Below, piece by piece: positions 1 to 9,001 of a DNA stretch of 64,000 nt. How positions within the stretch are numbered: position 1 is the stretch's first letter; every line of letters begins with the position of its first letter. Both the position numbers and the translations under genes were made by a program. Source of the DNA: PWND01 sp964614525 (GTDB lineage: Bacteria; Bacteroidota; Bacteroidia; Bacteroidales; UBA7960); contig CAZTPA010000005.1 in NCBI GenBank assembly GCA_964614525.1, positions 1 through 64,000 on the forward strand. Reading direction: 5' to 3'. Under the pieces are notes generated by a model that saw only the letters and a program-made list of their open reading frames with translations, ran no database searches and was not told the origin of the DNA.

Positions 1-3000
1 AAAAGGAAATTCTTGTTATCTCAAATGATCCATATAATCCTGAAGTAATTGTGCCTGCTACACTGCATGTTACAGGTTATCCTGAAGTTGATCTTTCGGA
101 TGATGTTGTAGATTTTGGTGCTGTTGACGGCTTTACTGAACATATTTATCCTCTAACGATTACTAATATAGGAACAGCTGACCTGGAAATTAGCGGTTTT
201 AATATGCAAGATGCAATTTTTAGTCATAATGGAGAGGATATGATTATTCCTCCCAATAGTTCTGAAATTGTTGATGTTATGTTTTATTCTGAAACTGCCG
301 GTGTATTTAATGATATATTTTCATTTAATACAAATATTGTAGGTAATGAAACAATAACTATTGATATATCTGCTGAAATTCCTACTTATGATCTTACTTT
401 AATTGCAAATCCTGTAGAAGGAGGTTCATTAGCAGGCGATGGAACATATATTCAAAATGAAGAAGTAACAATCACTGCAACTCCTGAACCTGACTGGATT
501 TTCCTTAACTGGGAAGAAGCAGGTGTAATCATTTCCGAAGAGGCTCAGTATTCTTTCAATATCTATTCTGATTTAACAATCACTGCAAATTTTGCTTATG
601 CTCCTAGCATTACTGTTGATCCTGGATTTTTTGATGAAGAAATGATGGCCGGTGATGTTATGACAAGAATACTTACTATTAGTAATAACGGAATTGCAGG
701 TAGTGAACTTAATGTTAGTCTTAGCATTGAAGATATTGAAAAAGACCTAAGAAAAGAAGGTCATAAGGCCAATAATATTTCAGTATTATATCTTGAGGCA
801 AATGATGATATGGATTCAAATTTTAAAACTGGGCTACAAAATATAGATGTAATTGAAACATTAAATATTGTTAATGTTTCAAACCAAACACCGGAAGTTG
901 TATTTATGCAAGATTATCATACTGTAATTGTTTCTTCAGGTATAATGGCTTTCCATGATCCTGTTGCCCTTGGTAATAATCTCGCTGAATATACTGATTT
1001 GGGTGGAAGTGTTATTTTGCTTCAGGCTACTTTTGTTGATATACCGGGTCTTGCTTTGGGAGGTAATATTATGACTACTGATTACTCTCCATTGAACATG
1101 GGATCATTGAATAGTGCGAGCACATTATGTGATAGCTTTATTGAACATGATTTTACAACTTCTGTGAATTCAATCACAACTAATTATTATGCTGCATCAA
1201 CATTGCAGGGCTCGGGCATTAGCTTAGGAGATTATGATTCAGGATATCTGGCAGCAGCATATAATCCCAACAAACCTATACTTGCAATTAATATAATACC
1301 ATTAAATGGTGAGTGGGGTGGAGATCTAATGCAAATGATTGAAAATGCGGTTGTATTTTTCACTGATTCACCATGGTTAACTGTTGATCTGGAAAATGCT
1401 GTAATTCCTGAAGGTACTGCACAGGAGTTTGAACTTACATTTGATGCTACAGACCTTATAGAAGGTGTGTATGCCAAGAATATTGTAATTAATTCTAATG
1501 ATGCTGTCAATCCTGTTGTTAATGTGCCGGTTACACTTACAGTGACAGGAATACCTGAAATTGTAGTTTCTACTGACGATATTGACTTTGGTGTAGTTAC
1601 TGCAGGCCATGCCGAATCAGTATTATTGGAAATCTCAAACACCGGTTCAGGAACACTCCATATCAATAATATTGCAACTACTGATCCAAGTTTTGTTGCA
1701 CAAGCAACTGAACTTACAGTATCTCCTGATTCTACAGAATATCTGGAAATTGTTTTCTCGGCTGATATTGTTGGAAATTATTCGGATGTGCTTAGCTTTA
1801 CTACAGATGATACAGCTAATGAAAACATTAGCATTTCAATGTTTGCTGAGGTTAAAGATCCGCCGGTAATTGATGTTGACCCTGAAGAATTGCATGAGAC
1901 ATTGGCATATAATGAAACCAGTGATCATATAATTACAATCTCTAACATCGGAGTAAATACTCAGCCACTGAACTGGTCTGCTGATGTTTTCTTCCCTGAT
2001 GCTAAAGAAAGTAATTTATTTGATTACCCTGAAGGACAAGGAGGTTTTAATAAGGCACTTCTTAATACAGAATACGCAGATGATAGTGAAGATTCTTATG
2101 AGTATTCAAAAGATATGCTTGATCTGATTGATCATTTCCCTGTTGCTAATGGCGAAGGAGAATATCCAGTTGTTACAGATGGTAATTTCATTTATACTGC
2201 AAGATGGAATTCAGGTGATTTTTATAAATATGATCTTGATGGAACTTATATTGAAGCATTTACGATTGCAGGTGCTTCTAATCTCCGCGACATGGCTTAT
2301 GATGGAGAGTATTTTTATGGTTCGCCAAGCAGTAATATTATTTATCAAATGGATTTTGATACTCAAACTTTAGTTGGAACTATCACTGCTCCATATGCTG
2401 TTAGAGGGATTGCATATGATCATAATTATGATGGCTTCTGGATTACAAACGGCTGGGATGCGCCATTAACTTTGATCACAAAGGATGGAACTATCATTGA
2501 GTCAATCAGTCCTGTTATAGGACAAATGTCAGGAATTGCTTATGATGATAAAACCGAAGGCGGACCATACTTGTGGGCTCTCACTCATACGGGTAATGGA
2601 AATGATCTCCATCAAATTGATATTGCAACAGCAAGCGTTATAATGACATTTGATGTAACATCTACAGGTGTTATTGATCTATCCACAACTTCTGGTGGCT
2701 TACAAATAACAGATCAATTAATTCCGGGAAAATCTGTATTTCTTGGAGCTTCTCAAAATGATGTAGTCTGGGTACTTGATCATGCTGATTTAGGCTGGCT
2801 AAGTGTTAGTCCGGCTGAAGGTACTATCTTGCCGGGCGAAAATGCTGAACTTGTTGTTACTTTCAATTCAACAGGATTAGATGAAGGCATTTATGAAGGA
2901 GAAGTTATTGTTTTATCTGATGATGAAATAAATCCGGAAGTTATTGTACCCGCTACACTTGTGGTAGAGTTTGTCAAACATTCTATTTTTGCATCAGCCG

Positions 3001-4793
3001 AAGAAGGTGGCATTATTGATCCTGAGGGAGAAGTCCTTGTTATTGAAGGATTAGACCAAGCTTTCAATATTGTACCTGATTATGGTTATCATATTCAGGA
3101 TATTATTGTTGATGATGTTAGTGTTGGAGCGCTAACTGAATATACTTTTACAGATGTTCAGGAAGGCCACACTATAAATGCATTATTCAGTATCAATAAT
3201 TATACAATTACAGCAAGCTCTTCAATTGGTGGAACAATAGATCCTGAAGGTGATATCGTAGTTGATCATGGTGAAAGCCTAAGCTTTACTATTGTTCCTG
3301 ATGAGGGTTATTTCATTGATGAAGTATATGTTGATGGTGTTCCTCTTGGAGATATTAGTGACTATACTTTCGAAGAAATTACTGATAATCATTCAATACA
3401 TGCGGATTTTGCAATTTACACTTATGATATTATGGTAGAGGCAAATCCGTATGAAGGTGGTTTGGTAACAGGCAGCGGAACTTATACACATGGTGAATTA
3501 GTTACACTGACTGCTTATCCTGATGCTCCGGATTATAGTTTCGCTTACTGGACTGAAAGTGGTGTTCAACTTTCTACAGAAGTAATATATGAGTTTACTG
3601 CAACAGCGGATAGAAATATTGTTGGAAACTTCAGGGCTGCAAACGAATATATTGTTGGTCTTAGTGTTGATGATCCTGCTCATGGAACAATTGAGGGAGG
3701 CGGAAGTTATGAAGAAGGCGAAGAAGTTAGTATAAGTGCATTACCTAATGTTGGTTTTGTATTTGATAACTGGAGTGGTTATGCTGAGAGTACAGATAAT
3801 CCATATGTCTTTGCAATGCCTGCTGAAGATGTTCAATTTATTGCCAACTTCTCAGTTGCTACTTATGAAATTACTGCAACAATTGAAGGTAATGGTTCAA
3901 TAGATCCTGAAGGTGTGGTAATTGTCGAACATGGTTCAGACCAAACTTATACAATCATCAGCGAAACAGGTTATCATATTGAAGATGTATTTGTCGATGG
4001 TGTGAGCATAGGTGCTGTTGATACTTATACATTTGAAAACGTAACTGATAATCATACAATACATGCTGTTTTTGCAATTGATATGTTTGAAATCATTGCT
4101 TCATCTGGAGCAAACGGATCAATATATCCAAATGGCACCATTGAAGTTGAATATGGTTCTGATTATACTTTCGCTTTAGTAGCTGAGGAAGGTTATGAAG
4201 TTTCAGGAATAATTGTTGATGGTGATAATGTTGGCAGTGCTAACTCATATACTTTTGAAAACATTACTGAAAATCATAGCATTCATGCAGAATTTGAACT
4301 TGCTGAATATGTGCTTACTGTGATAATTAATCCTGAGGGAGCCGGAAATGTCAGTATTGATCCTGATGTAACTATCTTTAATTTTGGAGATGAAGTCAGC
4401 CTTACTGCAGAAGCAAATGATGGTTATGTATTCGTGAAGTGGATTGATGAAGATGGAACAGAACTTAGCACCGATGCTTCCTTGTCATTTAATATGCCCG
4501 CTGATGATTACACAATTATAGCATTATTTGATGTGCAAATTGGTATCAGCGATCCTTCAATGCTTAATATAAGCATGTATCCTAATCCATCTAATGGAGA
4601 GTTTACTATTGTTTCTGATAAATTAATGACAGAATTAGTAATATTCGATATGATAGGAAAGGAAGTCTATAACACTAAACCTGAAGCTGAAACGGTTCAA
4701 ATTTCATTGCCTGATATTGATACAGGAATGTATTTTGTTAGAATTTCATCAAAAGATGAAAGCACAACCATTAAATTTCATGTTATAAAATAG
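1..4793 (+). CDS. Giant secreted mosaic adhesin with T9SS sorting domain (5'-truncated)
   Basis: The reading frame is open from base 3 and runs to the TAA at 4791-4793, so the true start and signal peptide lie outside the window; a GTG at 51 is internal. The visible ~1,596 residues form a mosaic: ASH/HYDIN-like beta-sandwich repeats (ending in 'NPEVIVPATL'-type strands), an InlB-type B-repeat near 390-600, a segment near 765-1180 resembling an amidotransferase-like insertion, a propeller-like stretch near 2130-2790, about seven more InlB-type repeats (pattern 'GxIDPEG...YTF...HxIxAxF') near 2970-4535, and a C-terminal domain with 'YPNPSNGEF' and a final 'FHVIK', the T9SS type A sorting signal. 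The inferred fate is secretion through the outer membrane and cell-surface anchoring, probably for adhesion; the ligand is unknown. An intrinsic terminator follows directly. Confidence 0.85.
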   Translation, partial: KEILVISNDPYNPEVIVPATLHVTGYPEVDLSDDVVDFGAVDGFTEHIYPLTITNIGTADLEISGFNMQDAIFSHNGEDMIIPPNSSEIVDVMFYSETAGVFNDIFSFNTNIVGNETITIDISAEIPTYDLTLIANPVEGGSLAGDGTYIQNEEVTITATPEPDWIFLNWEEAGVIISEEAQYSFNIYSDLTITANFAYAPSITVDPGFFDEEMMAGDVMTRILTISNNGIAGSELNVSLSIEDIEKDLRKEGHKANNISVLYLEANDDMDSNFKTGLQNIDVIETLNIVNVSNQTPEVVFMQDYHTVIVSSGIMAFHDPVALGNNLAEYTDLGGSVILLQATFVDIPGLALGGNIMTTDYSPLNMGSLNSASTLCDSFIEHDFTTSVNSITTNYYAASTLQGSGISLGDYDSGYLAAAYNPNKPILAINIIPLNGEWGGDLMQMIENAVVFFTDSPWLTVDLENAVIPEGTAQEFELTFDATDLIEGVYAKNIVINSNDAVNPVVNVPVTLTVTGIPEIVVSTDDIDFGVVTAGHAESVLLEISNTGSGTLHINNIATTDPSFVAQATELTVSPDSTEYLEIVFSADIVGNYSDVLSFTTDDTANENISISMFAEVKDPPVIDVDPEELHETLAYNETSDHIITISNIGVNTQPLNWSADVFFPDAKESNLFDYPEGQGGFNKALLNTEYADDSEDSYEYSKDMLDLIDHFPVANGEGEYPVVTDGNFIYTARWNSGDFYKYDLDGTYIEAFTIAGASNLRDMAYDGEYFYGSPSSNIIYQMDFDTQTLVGTITAPYAVRGIAYDHNYDGFWITNGWDAPLTLITKDGTIIESISPVIGQMSGIAYDDKTEGGPYLWALTHTGNGNDLHQIDIATASVIMTFDVTSTGVIDLSTTSGGLQITDQLIPGKSVFLGASQNDVVWVLDHADLGWLSVSPAEGTILPGENAELVVTFNSTGLDEGIYEGEVIVLSDDEINPEVIVPATLVVEFVKHSIFASAEEGGIIDPEGEVLVIEGLDQAFNIVPDYGYHIQDIIVDDVSVGALTEYTFTDVQEGHTINALFSINNYTITASSSIGGTIDPEGDIVVDHGESLSFTIVPDEGYFIDEVYVDGVPLGDISDYTFEEITDNHSIHADFAIYTYDIMVEANPYEGGLVTGSGTYTHGELVTLTAYPDAPDYSFAYWTESGVQLSTEVIYEFTATADRNIVGNFRAANEYIVGLSVDDPAHGTIEGGGSYEEGEEVSISALPNVGFVFDNWSGYAESTDNPYVFAMPAEDVQFIANFSVATYEITATIEGNGSIDPEGVVIVEHGSDQTYTIISETGYHIEDVFVDGVSIGAVDTYTFENVTDNHTIHAVFAIDMFEIIASSGANGSIYPNGTIEVEYGSDYTFALVAEEGYEVSGIIVDGDNVGSANSYTFENITENHSIHAEFELAEYVLTVIINPEGAGNVSIDPDVTIFNFGDEVSLTAEANDGYVFVKWIDEDGTELSTDASLSFNMPADDYTIIALFDVQIGISDPSMLNISMYPNPSNGEFTIVSDKLMTELVIFDMIGKEVYNTKPEAETVQISLPDIDTGMYFVRISSKDESTTIKFHVIK

Positions 4794-4811
4794 TTTTAGT
4801 TGTTTAAATCT

Positions 4812-4850
4812 AAAAAAAGCTGCCTTAATTTCAGGGCAGCTTTTTTTTTA
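4812..4850 (+). terminator. Intrinsic terminator of the giant adhesin gene
   Basis: An AAGCTGCC / GGCAGCTT stem with a ten-base loop is followed by nine T residues, 20 bases after the stop codon. Confidence 0.9.
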
Positions 4851-4880
4851 ATTTGTACTTGCTGAAATCCTGTCTGGGCT

Positions 4881-4936
4881 TTAGTGATTAGTGATTAGTA
4901 ATTAGTAATTAGTAATTAGTAATTTGTGATTAGTGC
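4881..4936. repeat. Heptamer tandem repeat TTAGTRA, eight units
   Basis: Eight consecutive 7-bp units can be read: TTAGTGA twice, TTAGTAA four times, then the degenerate TTTGTGA and TTAGTGC. Confidence 0.9.
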
Positions 4937-5020
4937 ATTTTCTGACACCTGATATGTTTAGCGGAAGCCTACGGTTCTGGACAGAGGAATTTCCATCTTT
5001 CGCTTTCGCAGAACTCGGAA

Positions 5021-5062
5021 CGCTAAACGCTAAACGCTAAACATAAAACGCCAAACGCCAAA
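5021..5062. repeat. Heptamer tandem repeat CGCYAAA, six units
   Basis: Six consecutive 7-bp units can be read: CGCTAAA three times, CATAAAA once, CGCCAAA twice. It shares the 7-bp period, but not the sequence, of the repeat at 4881-4936. Confidence 0.9.
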
Positions 5063-5166
5063 CCCCTACACCTGAAACATATTTCCTAAGCCTTTGGCGA
5101 TATTCGTACCTTAAATCATGCCTGTGATTATTTAATCCGAACTTATACATTTATCATTTTATTATT

Positions 5167-5174
5167 TACTTTTG
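5167..5174 (+). promoter_or_regulatory. Putative -7 promoter element for the 5212 gene
   Basis: TACTTTTG matches the Bacteroidota -7 consensus TAnnTTTG and lies 37 bases upstream of the ATG. No clear -33 TTTG is present. Confidence 0.5.
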
Positions 5175-5211
5175 TTTGAAATGAATTAATAACTCATAAA
5201 TCCTCAAGCAG

Positions 5212-5919
5212 ATGATAAGAAAACTACTTCCTCTGGTAATATTACTTTTCGGAGTTTTTAATACAATAAGTGCGCAAAGAATAATTATTGAGGAGAAAAT
5301 TACAGAACAAGATTCAGAACCTTTATTTGGCCCAAACAGGAAGCATTTCATACATTCTTTTCTTAACCTGGGATTTATAATTGGAGAATCGGAGGGAGAA
5401 GGATCCCCGATTATATATGGAAGGTCTATGTCATATGAGTTTGGCAGTAGGTATAAAAGAAAATTGTCAAAGCATTTGTCTCTTGGCATCGAACTTAGTT
5501 ATTTAAGACAGTTATATCATATAAAACAAAGTGATGATAAAACCTTCCCTGATGAGTCGATAAATGAATCCCAGCGCTTAGCAATTGATAATTTTGCTCT
5601 TGGCTATTATCATCGGTTTAATTTCGGACGTCGCGGTGATTATGTAGGAAGGTTCCTCGACTTAGGAGTAAATGCTTGTTGGCAGTTTTCTAAAAATGTT
5701 AAAACAAAAAATACAATTAATAATTTGGAAATAGAGACTATTGTTTCCGGTTATGATTTTTTTGAACCATTCGTATATAATGCATTTGCAAGAATTGGGG
5801 CAAGTATTTTTGTTTTAAAGGGAACATATAGAATTAATGATATTTTCAAAAGCACTTCAGCATATGATGAGTTCCCCCGCTTTAATATTGCACTGGAAAT
5901 AGGAATACATCAAATGTAA
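5212..5919 (+). CDS. Putative outer-membrane or exported beta-barrel-like protein
   Basis: This 235-residue protein starts with a clear signal peptide (MIRKLLPLVILLF...SAQ) with likely cleavage after 'ISAQ'. The rest has alternating aromatic/hydrophobic strands ('FIHSFLNLGFIIG', 'LSLGIELSYLRQLYHI', 'RFNIALEIGIHQM') consistent with a small outer-membrane barrel, as in many Bacteroidota proteins of unknown function. I do not recognise a specific family and assign no function. The ATG is preceded by a -7 element 37 bases upstream. The stop codon is one base from the stop of the convergent O-methyltransferase gene, so no room for a terminator exists between them. Confidence 0.65.
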   Translation: MIRKLLPLVILLFGVFNTISAQRIIIEEKITEQDSEPLFGPNRKHFIHSFLNLGFIIGESEGEGSPIIYGRSMSYEFGSRYKRKLSKHLSLGIELSYLRQLYHIKQSDDKTFPDESINESQRLAIDNFALGYYHRFNFGRRGDYVGRFLDLGVNACWQFSKNVKTKNTINNLEIETIVSGYDFFEPFVYNAFARIGASIFVLKGTYRINDIFKSTSAYDEFPRFNIALEIGIHQM

Positions 5920-5920
5920 G

Positions 5921-6574
5921 CTATTGCTTTATGTTCTTTTTCCTGATTATTGATAAACCGTCTCTGAAAGGAAGCATTAAATTCTCAACACTATCATCAT
6001 TCTGAACGAGTTTGTTGAATTGAATAAGACTTAAAGTATCAAAATCATTTTTTGCCGGCTGTTCAAGAACTTTGCCGCTCCATAATACATTATCAACCAA
6101 AATAAAACCTCCCGGATTTACTTTGTCAATCACTTGTTTGTAGTAATAGACGTAATTAGCTTTGTCTGCATCAATAAATACCAAATCTAAAGGATCATTT
6201 ATATTTGGTAAAACTTCAAGTGCATCTCCAATATGCATTACAATTTTCTTTTCAAGATTTGCTTTTTTGAAATATAAACGTGCAAAATCTTCAAGTTCTT
6301 CGTTGTTTTCGATTGTGTGCAAAATGCCACCATGCACAAGTCCTTGCGCAAGGCAGATAGCCGAATAGCCTGTGTAAGTTCCGATTTCAAGAATGTACTT
6401 AGGTTGTATCATTTGGCTTATTAGCATTAGTAATTTTCCCTGTAGCTTACCGCTCAGCATTCTTGGTTGTAGTACTTTGGCTTGTGTTTCTCTTGCGAGT
6501 TCCATCAATACCAGCATTTCATCATCAGTATGCGATAATGCATATTCTTCTATTTCTTTTGGGATAAAATCCAT
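5921..6574 (-). CDS. Class I SAM-dependent O-methyltransferase
   Basis: At 217 residues this matches the small catechol-type O-methyltransferase family (Methyltransf_3). The SAM-binding motif 'ILEIGTYTGYSAICLAQGL' is near residues 60-80. 'IHTIENNEE' follows, then 'HIGDALEVL' and the metal/catechol-side motif 'DLVFIDADKANYVYYY', and 'LVDNVLWSGKV'. The family transfers methyl groups from SAM to small catechol-like acceptors; the substrate here is unknown. It is the last gene of the ruvX-def-M16-OMT operon and starts 12 bases after the peptidase stop. No signal peptide is present, so it should be cytoplasmic. Confidence 0.85.
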   Translation of the reverse strand: MDFIPKEIEEYALSHTDDEMLVLMELARETQAKVLQPRMLSGKLQGKLLMLISQMIQPKYILEIGTYTGYSAICLAQGLVHGGILHTIENNEELEDFARLYFKKANLEKKIVMHIGDALEVLPNINDPLDLVFIDADKANYVYYYKQVIDKVNPGGFILVDNVLWSGKVLEQPAKNDFDTLSLIQFNKLVQNDDSVENLMLPFRDGLSIIRKKNIKQ

Positions 6575-6586
6575 AGCTTGAGGTTT

Positions 6587-7810
6587 TTATGGTTTGTAAA
6601 TCAACATGCTCATTTGTTGCGGATCTAAAACATTGTTTGCTGCATCAAGAATATCTGAAGTAGTCACAGCATCTATCTTTTGATAAATTTCCTCAAAAGT
6701 GTCAATTCTGTCAAAAAGAGTAAGGCTTTTTCCAAACGACATCATCTCATTTAGATTTGACTCAAAAGTAATTGCAACCTGTCCTTTCAATTGTTGCTTA
6801 GCTCTTTTTAACTGCAAGCTTCCAAGTCTTTGCATTCTTAATTTATCCATTTCTTTGTAAGAAAGGGCTATTGCTTTTTCGATGAAGTTTTTGTCGGTTC
6901 CAAGATAAATGCTAAAAATACCTGTGTCTGAATAGGCCTGATAATTACTTTCTATGGAGTAACACATTCCGTGCTTTTCTCTAACAGCCATGGTTAATCT
7001 CGAATTTAAAACCGGTCCTCCCAATAAGTTATTAAGAAGTATCATAGCTGTTTTCATATCATCATTCGCACTATAAGCTCGATTTCCAATAACACAATGA
7101 ACCTGGTGATTTCTTCTTTTTACCACCTTTGTTTGTGGTTGATAACCATTAACTGCAAGTCTCTGCCTTTTTCTCCCTCTGTATGGTATATGCCCAAAGT
7201 ATTTTTCTGATAATTTAATAAGCCTTTTGAAACTAATATTTCCAACAGAACAAATAACCATCTCGTCAGTTGCGTATGTATCTTCAATAAAGCTATTTAT
7301 CTTGCTCCTGTTGAATGTTTTAATGTTTTTGGGGGTTCCCAGTATATTTTTTCCAAGAGGATTATCATTAAATATCAGCTCGTCAAAGTCATCTATAATT
7401 TGTTCTCCCGGCGAATCTTTATATGAATTTATTTCATCAATTACAACATCTTTTTCTTTTTCTACTTCTTTGTCAGGAAAAGTAGAGTTGAAAATAATAT
7501 CAGATAAAAGTTCAAACCATCTCGGATAATATGGACTCATAAACGAAGAATAAATACAGGTGTCTTCTTTGGAGGTATATGCATTTAATTCTCCTCCCAC
7601 ATTTTCCATATAGCTGAGAACATGATGCGTTTTTCTTTTGCTTGTTCCTTTGAAAATAATATGCTCAATAAAATGAGCCAAGCCTTCTTCTTTATTTAAC
7701 TCATCTCTTGAGCCTGTATTTATTGTAAGTCCACAATGTGACAGGTATGAATTAGTTGGTTTATGTACAATCCTGATACCATTATCAAGGGTATGAAAAA
7801 AGTAGCTCAT
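6587..7810 (-). CDS. M16 family zinc peptidase (insulinase/processing-peptidase type)
   Basis: The 407-residue protein has the inverted zinc motif HxxEH at H46, E49 and H50 ('GLAHFIEH') and a downstream acidic ligand segment 'KDVVIDEINSYKDSPGE'. The C-terminal half carries the M16_C features 'NNLLGGPVLNSRLTMAVREKHG' and 'LLNNLLGG'. One-unit M16 peptidases of about 410-430 residues are usual and act as homodimers or degrade short peptides. There is no signal peptide. It lies between def (15-base gap) and the O-methyltransferase (12-base gap), so it is cotranscribed. The substrate cannot be read from the sequence. Confidence 0.9.
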   Translation of the reverse strand: MSYFFHTLDNGIRIVHKPTNSYLSHCGLTINTGSRDELNKEEGLAHFIEHIIFKGTSKRKTHHVLSYMENVGGELNAYTSKEDTCIYSSFMSPYYPRWFELLSDIIFNSTFPDKEVEKEKDVVIDEINSYKDSPGEQIIDDFDELIFNDNPLGKNILGTPKNIKTFNRSKINSFIEDTYATDEMVICSVGNISFKRLIKLSEKYFGHIPYRGRKRQRLAVNGYQPQTKVVKRRNHQVHCVIGNRAYSANDDMKTAMILLNNLLGGPVLNSRLTMAVREKHGMCYSIESNYQAYSDTGIFSIYLGTDKNFIEKAIALSYKEMDKLRMQRLGSLQLKRAKQQLKGQVAITFESNLNEMMSFGKSLTLFDRIDTFEEIYQKIDAVTTSDILDAANNVLDPQQMSMLIYKP

Positions 7811-7825
7811 GCGATTACTTTCGGT

Positions 7826-8389
7826 TTATTTTTTAAGTGAGGCAAATCTCATTTTATACTTAACACTCACTTTGCCTTTAATGATGTTTCCCAGTTTGTT
7901 TTTGATGATTCTCCTTTTCAAAGGGGAGATTCTGTTTACCATTACTATACCTTCAATATGATCATATTCGTGCTGAATTATTCTGGCTGCTATGCCTGAG
8001 TATTGCTCTTCATGTTCTATGAAATTTTCATCAAAATATTTGATTTTAATATCAGGTTTTCGGTAAATATCTTCTCTAAGCCCGGGAAAGCTTAGGCAAC
8101 CTTCATTAAAAAGAACATCCTCACCGGATTTTTCAGTAATCACCGGATTTATAAAAACTTTTTTAAAACCTTTTAAATCAGGTTCATCTTCAGCAAATGG
8201 ATCTGCATCAACAATAAATAATTTTATGCTTTGACCTATTTGTGGAGCTGCCAATCCTACTCCTTCAGCATAATACATAGTTTCCCACATATCCGAAATC
8301 AGTTCTTGCAAGCCGGCTTGATCAGCTTTAATTTCTTCAGCTTTTGTGGTTAATACAGGATCACCATATGCAACAATTGGTAAAATCAT
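7826..8389 (-). CDS. def: Peptide deformylase
   Basis: This enzyme removes the N-formyl group from nascent proteins in the cytoplasm. All three family motifs are intact in 187 residues: GVGLAAPQ at 43-50, EGCLS with metal ligand C98, and HEYDH with H140, E141 and H144. The length fits the bacterial family. The ATG overlaps the ruvX stop (ATGA, 8386-8389), which suggests translational coupling with ruvX. The M16 peptidase gene starts 15 bases after the stop. Confidence 0.97.
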   Translation of the reverse strand: MILPIVAYGDPVLTTKAEEIKADQAGLQELISDMWETMYYAEGVGLAAPQIGQSIKLFIVDADPFAEDEPDLKGFKKVFINPVITEKSGEDVLFNEGCLSFPGLREDIYRKPDIKIKYFDENFIEHEEQYSGIAARIIQHEYDHIEGIVMVNRISPLKRRIIKNKLGNIIKGKVSVKYKMRFASLKK

Positions 8390-8817
8390 CTTTTGTTATT
8401 TGAATTAGACATAAATTCCATATATGATTGAAGTATTAATGTGGCACTTATTGTATCAACAATCGATTTATCTTGTCTCTTTTTCTTTTTCATGCCGGAA
8501 TCAATCATACTTTGAAATGCTATAGAAGAAGTAAATCTCTCATCCATTCTTTTAACAGGAATTTCAGGAAATTGTTTTCTTAAATTTTTAACAAATGGTT
8601 CAATAAAGCGGGAAGCATCTGAGGCTTTGTTTTGAAGTGTTCGGGGTTCGCCAACTACAATGCAATCAACATCTTCTGATGTCAGATATTTTTTTAAAAA
8701 ATCAATCACATCTTTTGAGTGAATAGTTGTAAGTCCATTTGCAATCATTTGCAAAGGGTCTGTTACAGCAATACCTGTTCTCTTTTGTCCAAAATCAATA
8801 GCAATGATACGTCCCAT
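8386..8817 (-). CDS. ruvX: RuvX/YqgF family putative pre-16S rRNA nuclease / Holliday junction resolvase
   Basis: The 143-residue protein has the RNase H-like YqgF fold motifs: 'IIAIDFGQKRTGIAV' at the N-terminus with the catalytic Asp, 'CIVVGEPRT' in the middle, 'RMDERFTS' and 'DTISATLIL' near the end. The family processes the 5' end of 16S rRNA and has been proposed to resolve Holliday junctions. I choose the ATG at 8815-8817 rather than the in-frame ATG at 8833-8835, because a TATCTTTG -7 element occupies 8833-8840 and would put the transcript start near 8826. It is the first gene of the ruvX-def-M16-OMT operon. Confidence 0.95.
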   Translation of the reverse strand: MGRIIAIDFGQKRTGIAVTDPLQMIANGLTTIHSKDVIDFLKKYLTSEDVDCIVVGEPRTLQNKASDASRFIEPFVKNLRKQFPEIPVKRMDERFTSSIAFQSMIDSGMKKKKRQDKSIVDTISATLILQSYMEFMSNSNNKR

Positions 8818-8832
8818 AGTGCTTATATTTTG

Positions 8833-8840
8833 CAAAGATA
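8833..8840 (-). promoter_or_regulatory. Putative -7 promoter element of the ruvX operon
   Basis: TATCTTTG on the minus strand fits TAnnTTTG. A transcript starting about 7 bases downstream leaves a leader of only about 10 bases before the ruvX ATG at 8817 and excludes the longer reading frame. Confidence 0.6.
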
Positions 8841-8887
8841 AGCAAAGTTGACGGAAGTTTTTCTATAGAAATCCTTATGTAAGAATT

Positions 8888-8985
8888 GTTGAATGCAATT
8901 TGTGTATTTTTAAACTTTTAGAATGATTATTTGTTTTGGATGCAAACACTTGTGTTGGATTATTAATTATAAATTTGCATTCAAC
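8888..8985. repeat. Inverted repeat GTTGAATGCAA flanking the mqnE upstream region
   Basis: GTTGAATGCAA at 8888-8898 is the exact reverse complement of TTGCATTCAAC at 8975-8985. The second arm overlaps a candidate mqnE -7 element, TAAATTTG at 8970-8977. A 14-base direct repeat (AATGATTAYTTGTT) also sits at 8922-8935 and 8988-9001. The pair may be an operator, but chance in AT-rich DNA is not excluded. Confidence 0.4.
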
Positions 8986-9001
8986 AAAATGATTACTTGT
9001 T

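Larger units (their letters stand above)
4851..5166. other. Spacer with repeats, no gene seen
   Basis: This gap holds two different heptamer microsatellites (4881-4936 and 5021-5062), separated by a GC-richer stretch with imperfect inverted segments. Open frames here are short and show no recognisable protein features. It resembles decayed dispersed repeat material. Confidence 0.6.

Noticed and set aside
1232..1666. Minus-strand open frame of 144 codons inside the adhesin
   Set aside because: It is antisense to a clear repeat-bearing coding sequence and has no start signal or domain.
4881..5062. CRISPR array or telomere-like end
   Set aside because: The 7-bp units have no spacers and no cas genes are near; the array is internal to a chromosome segment and short.
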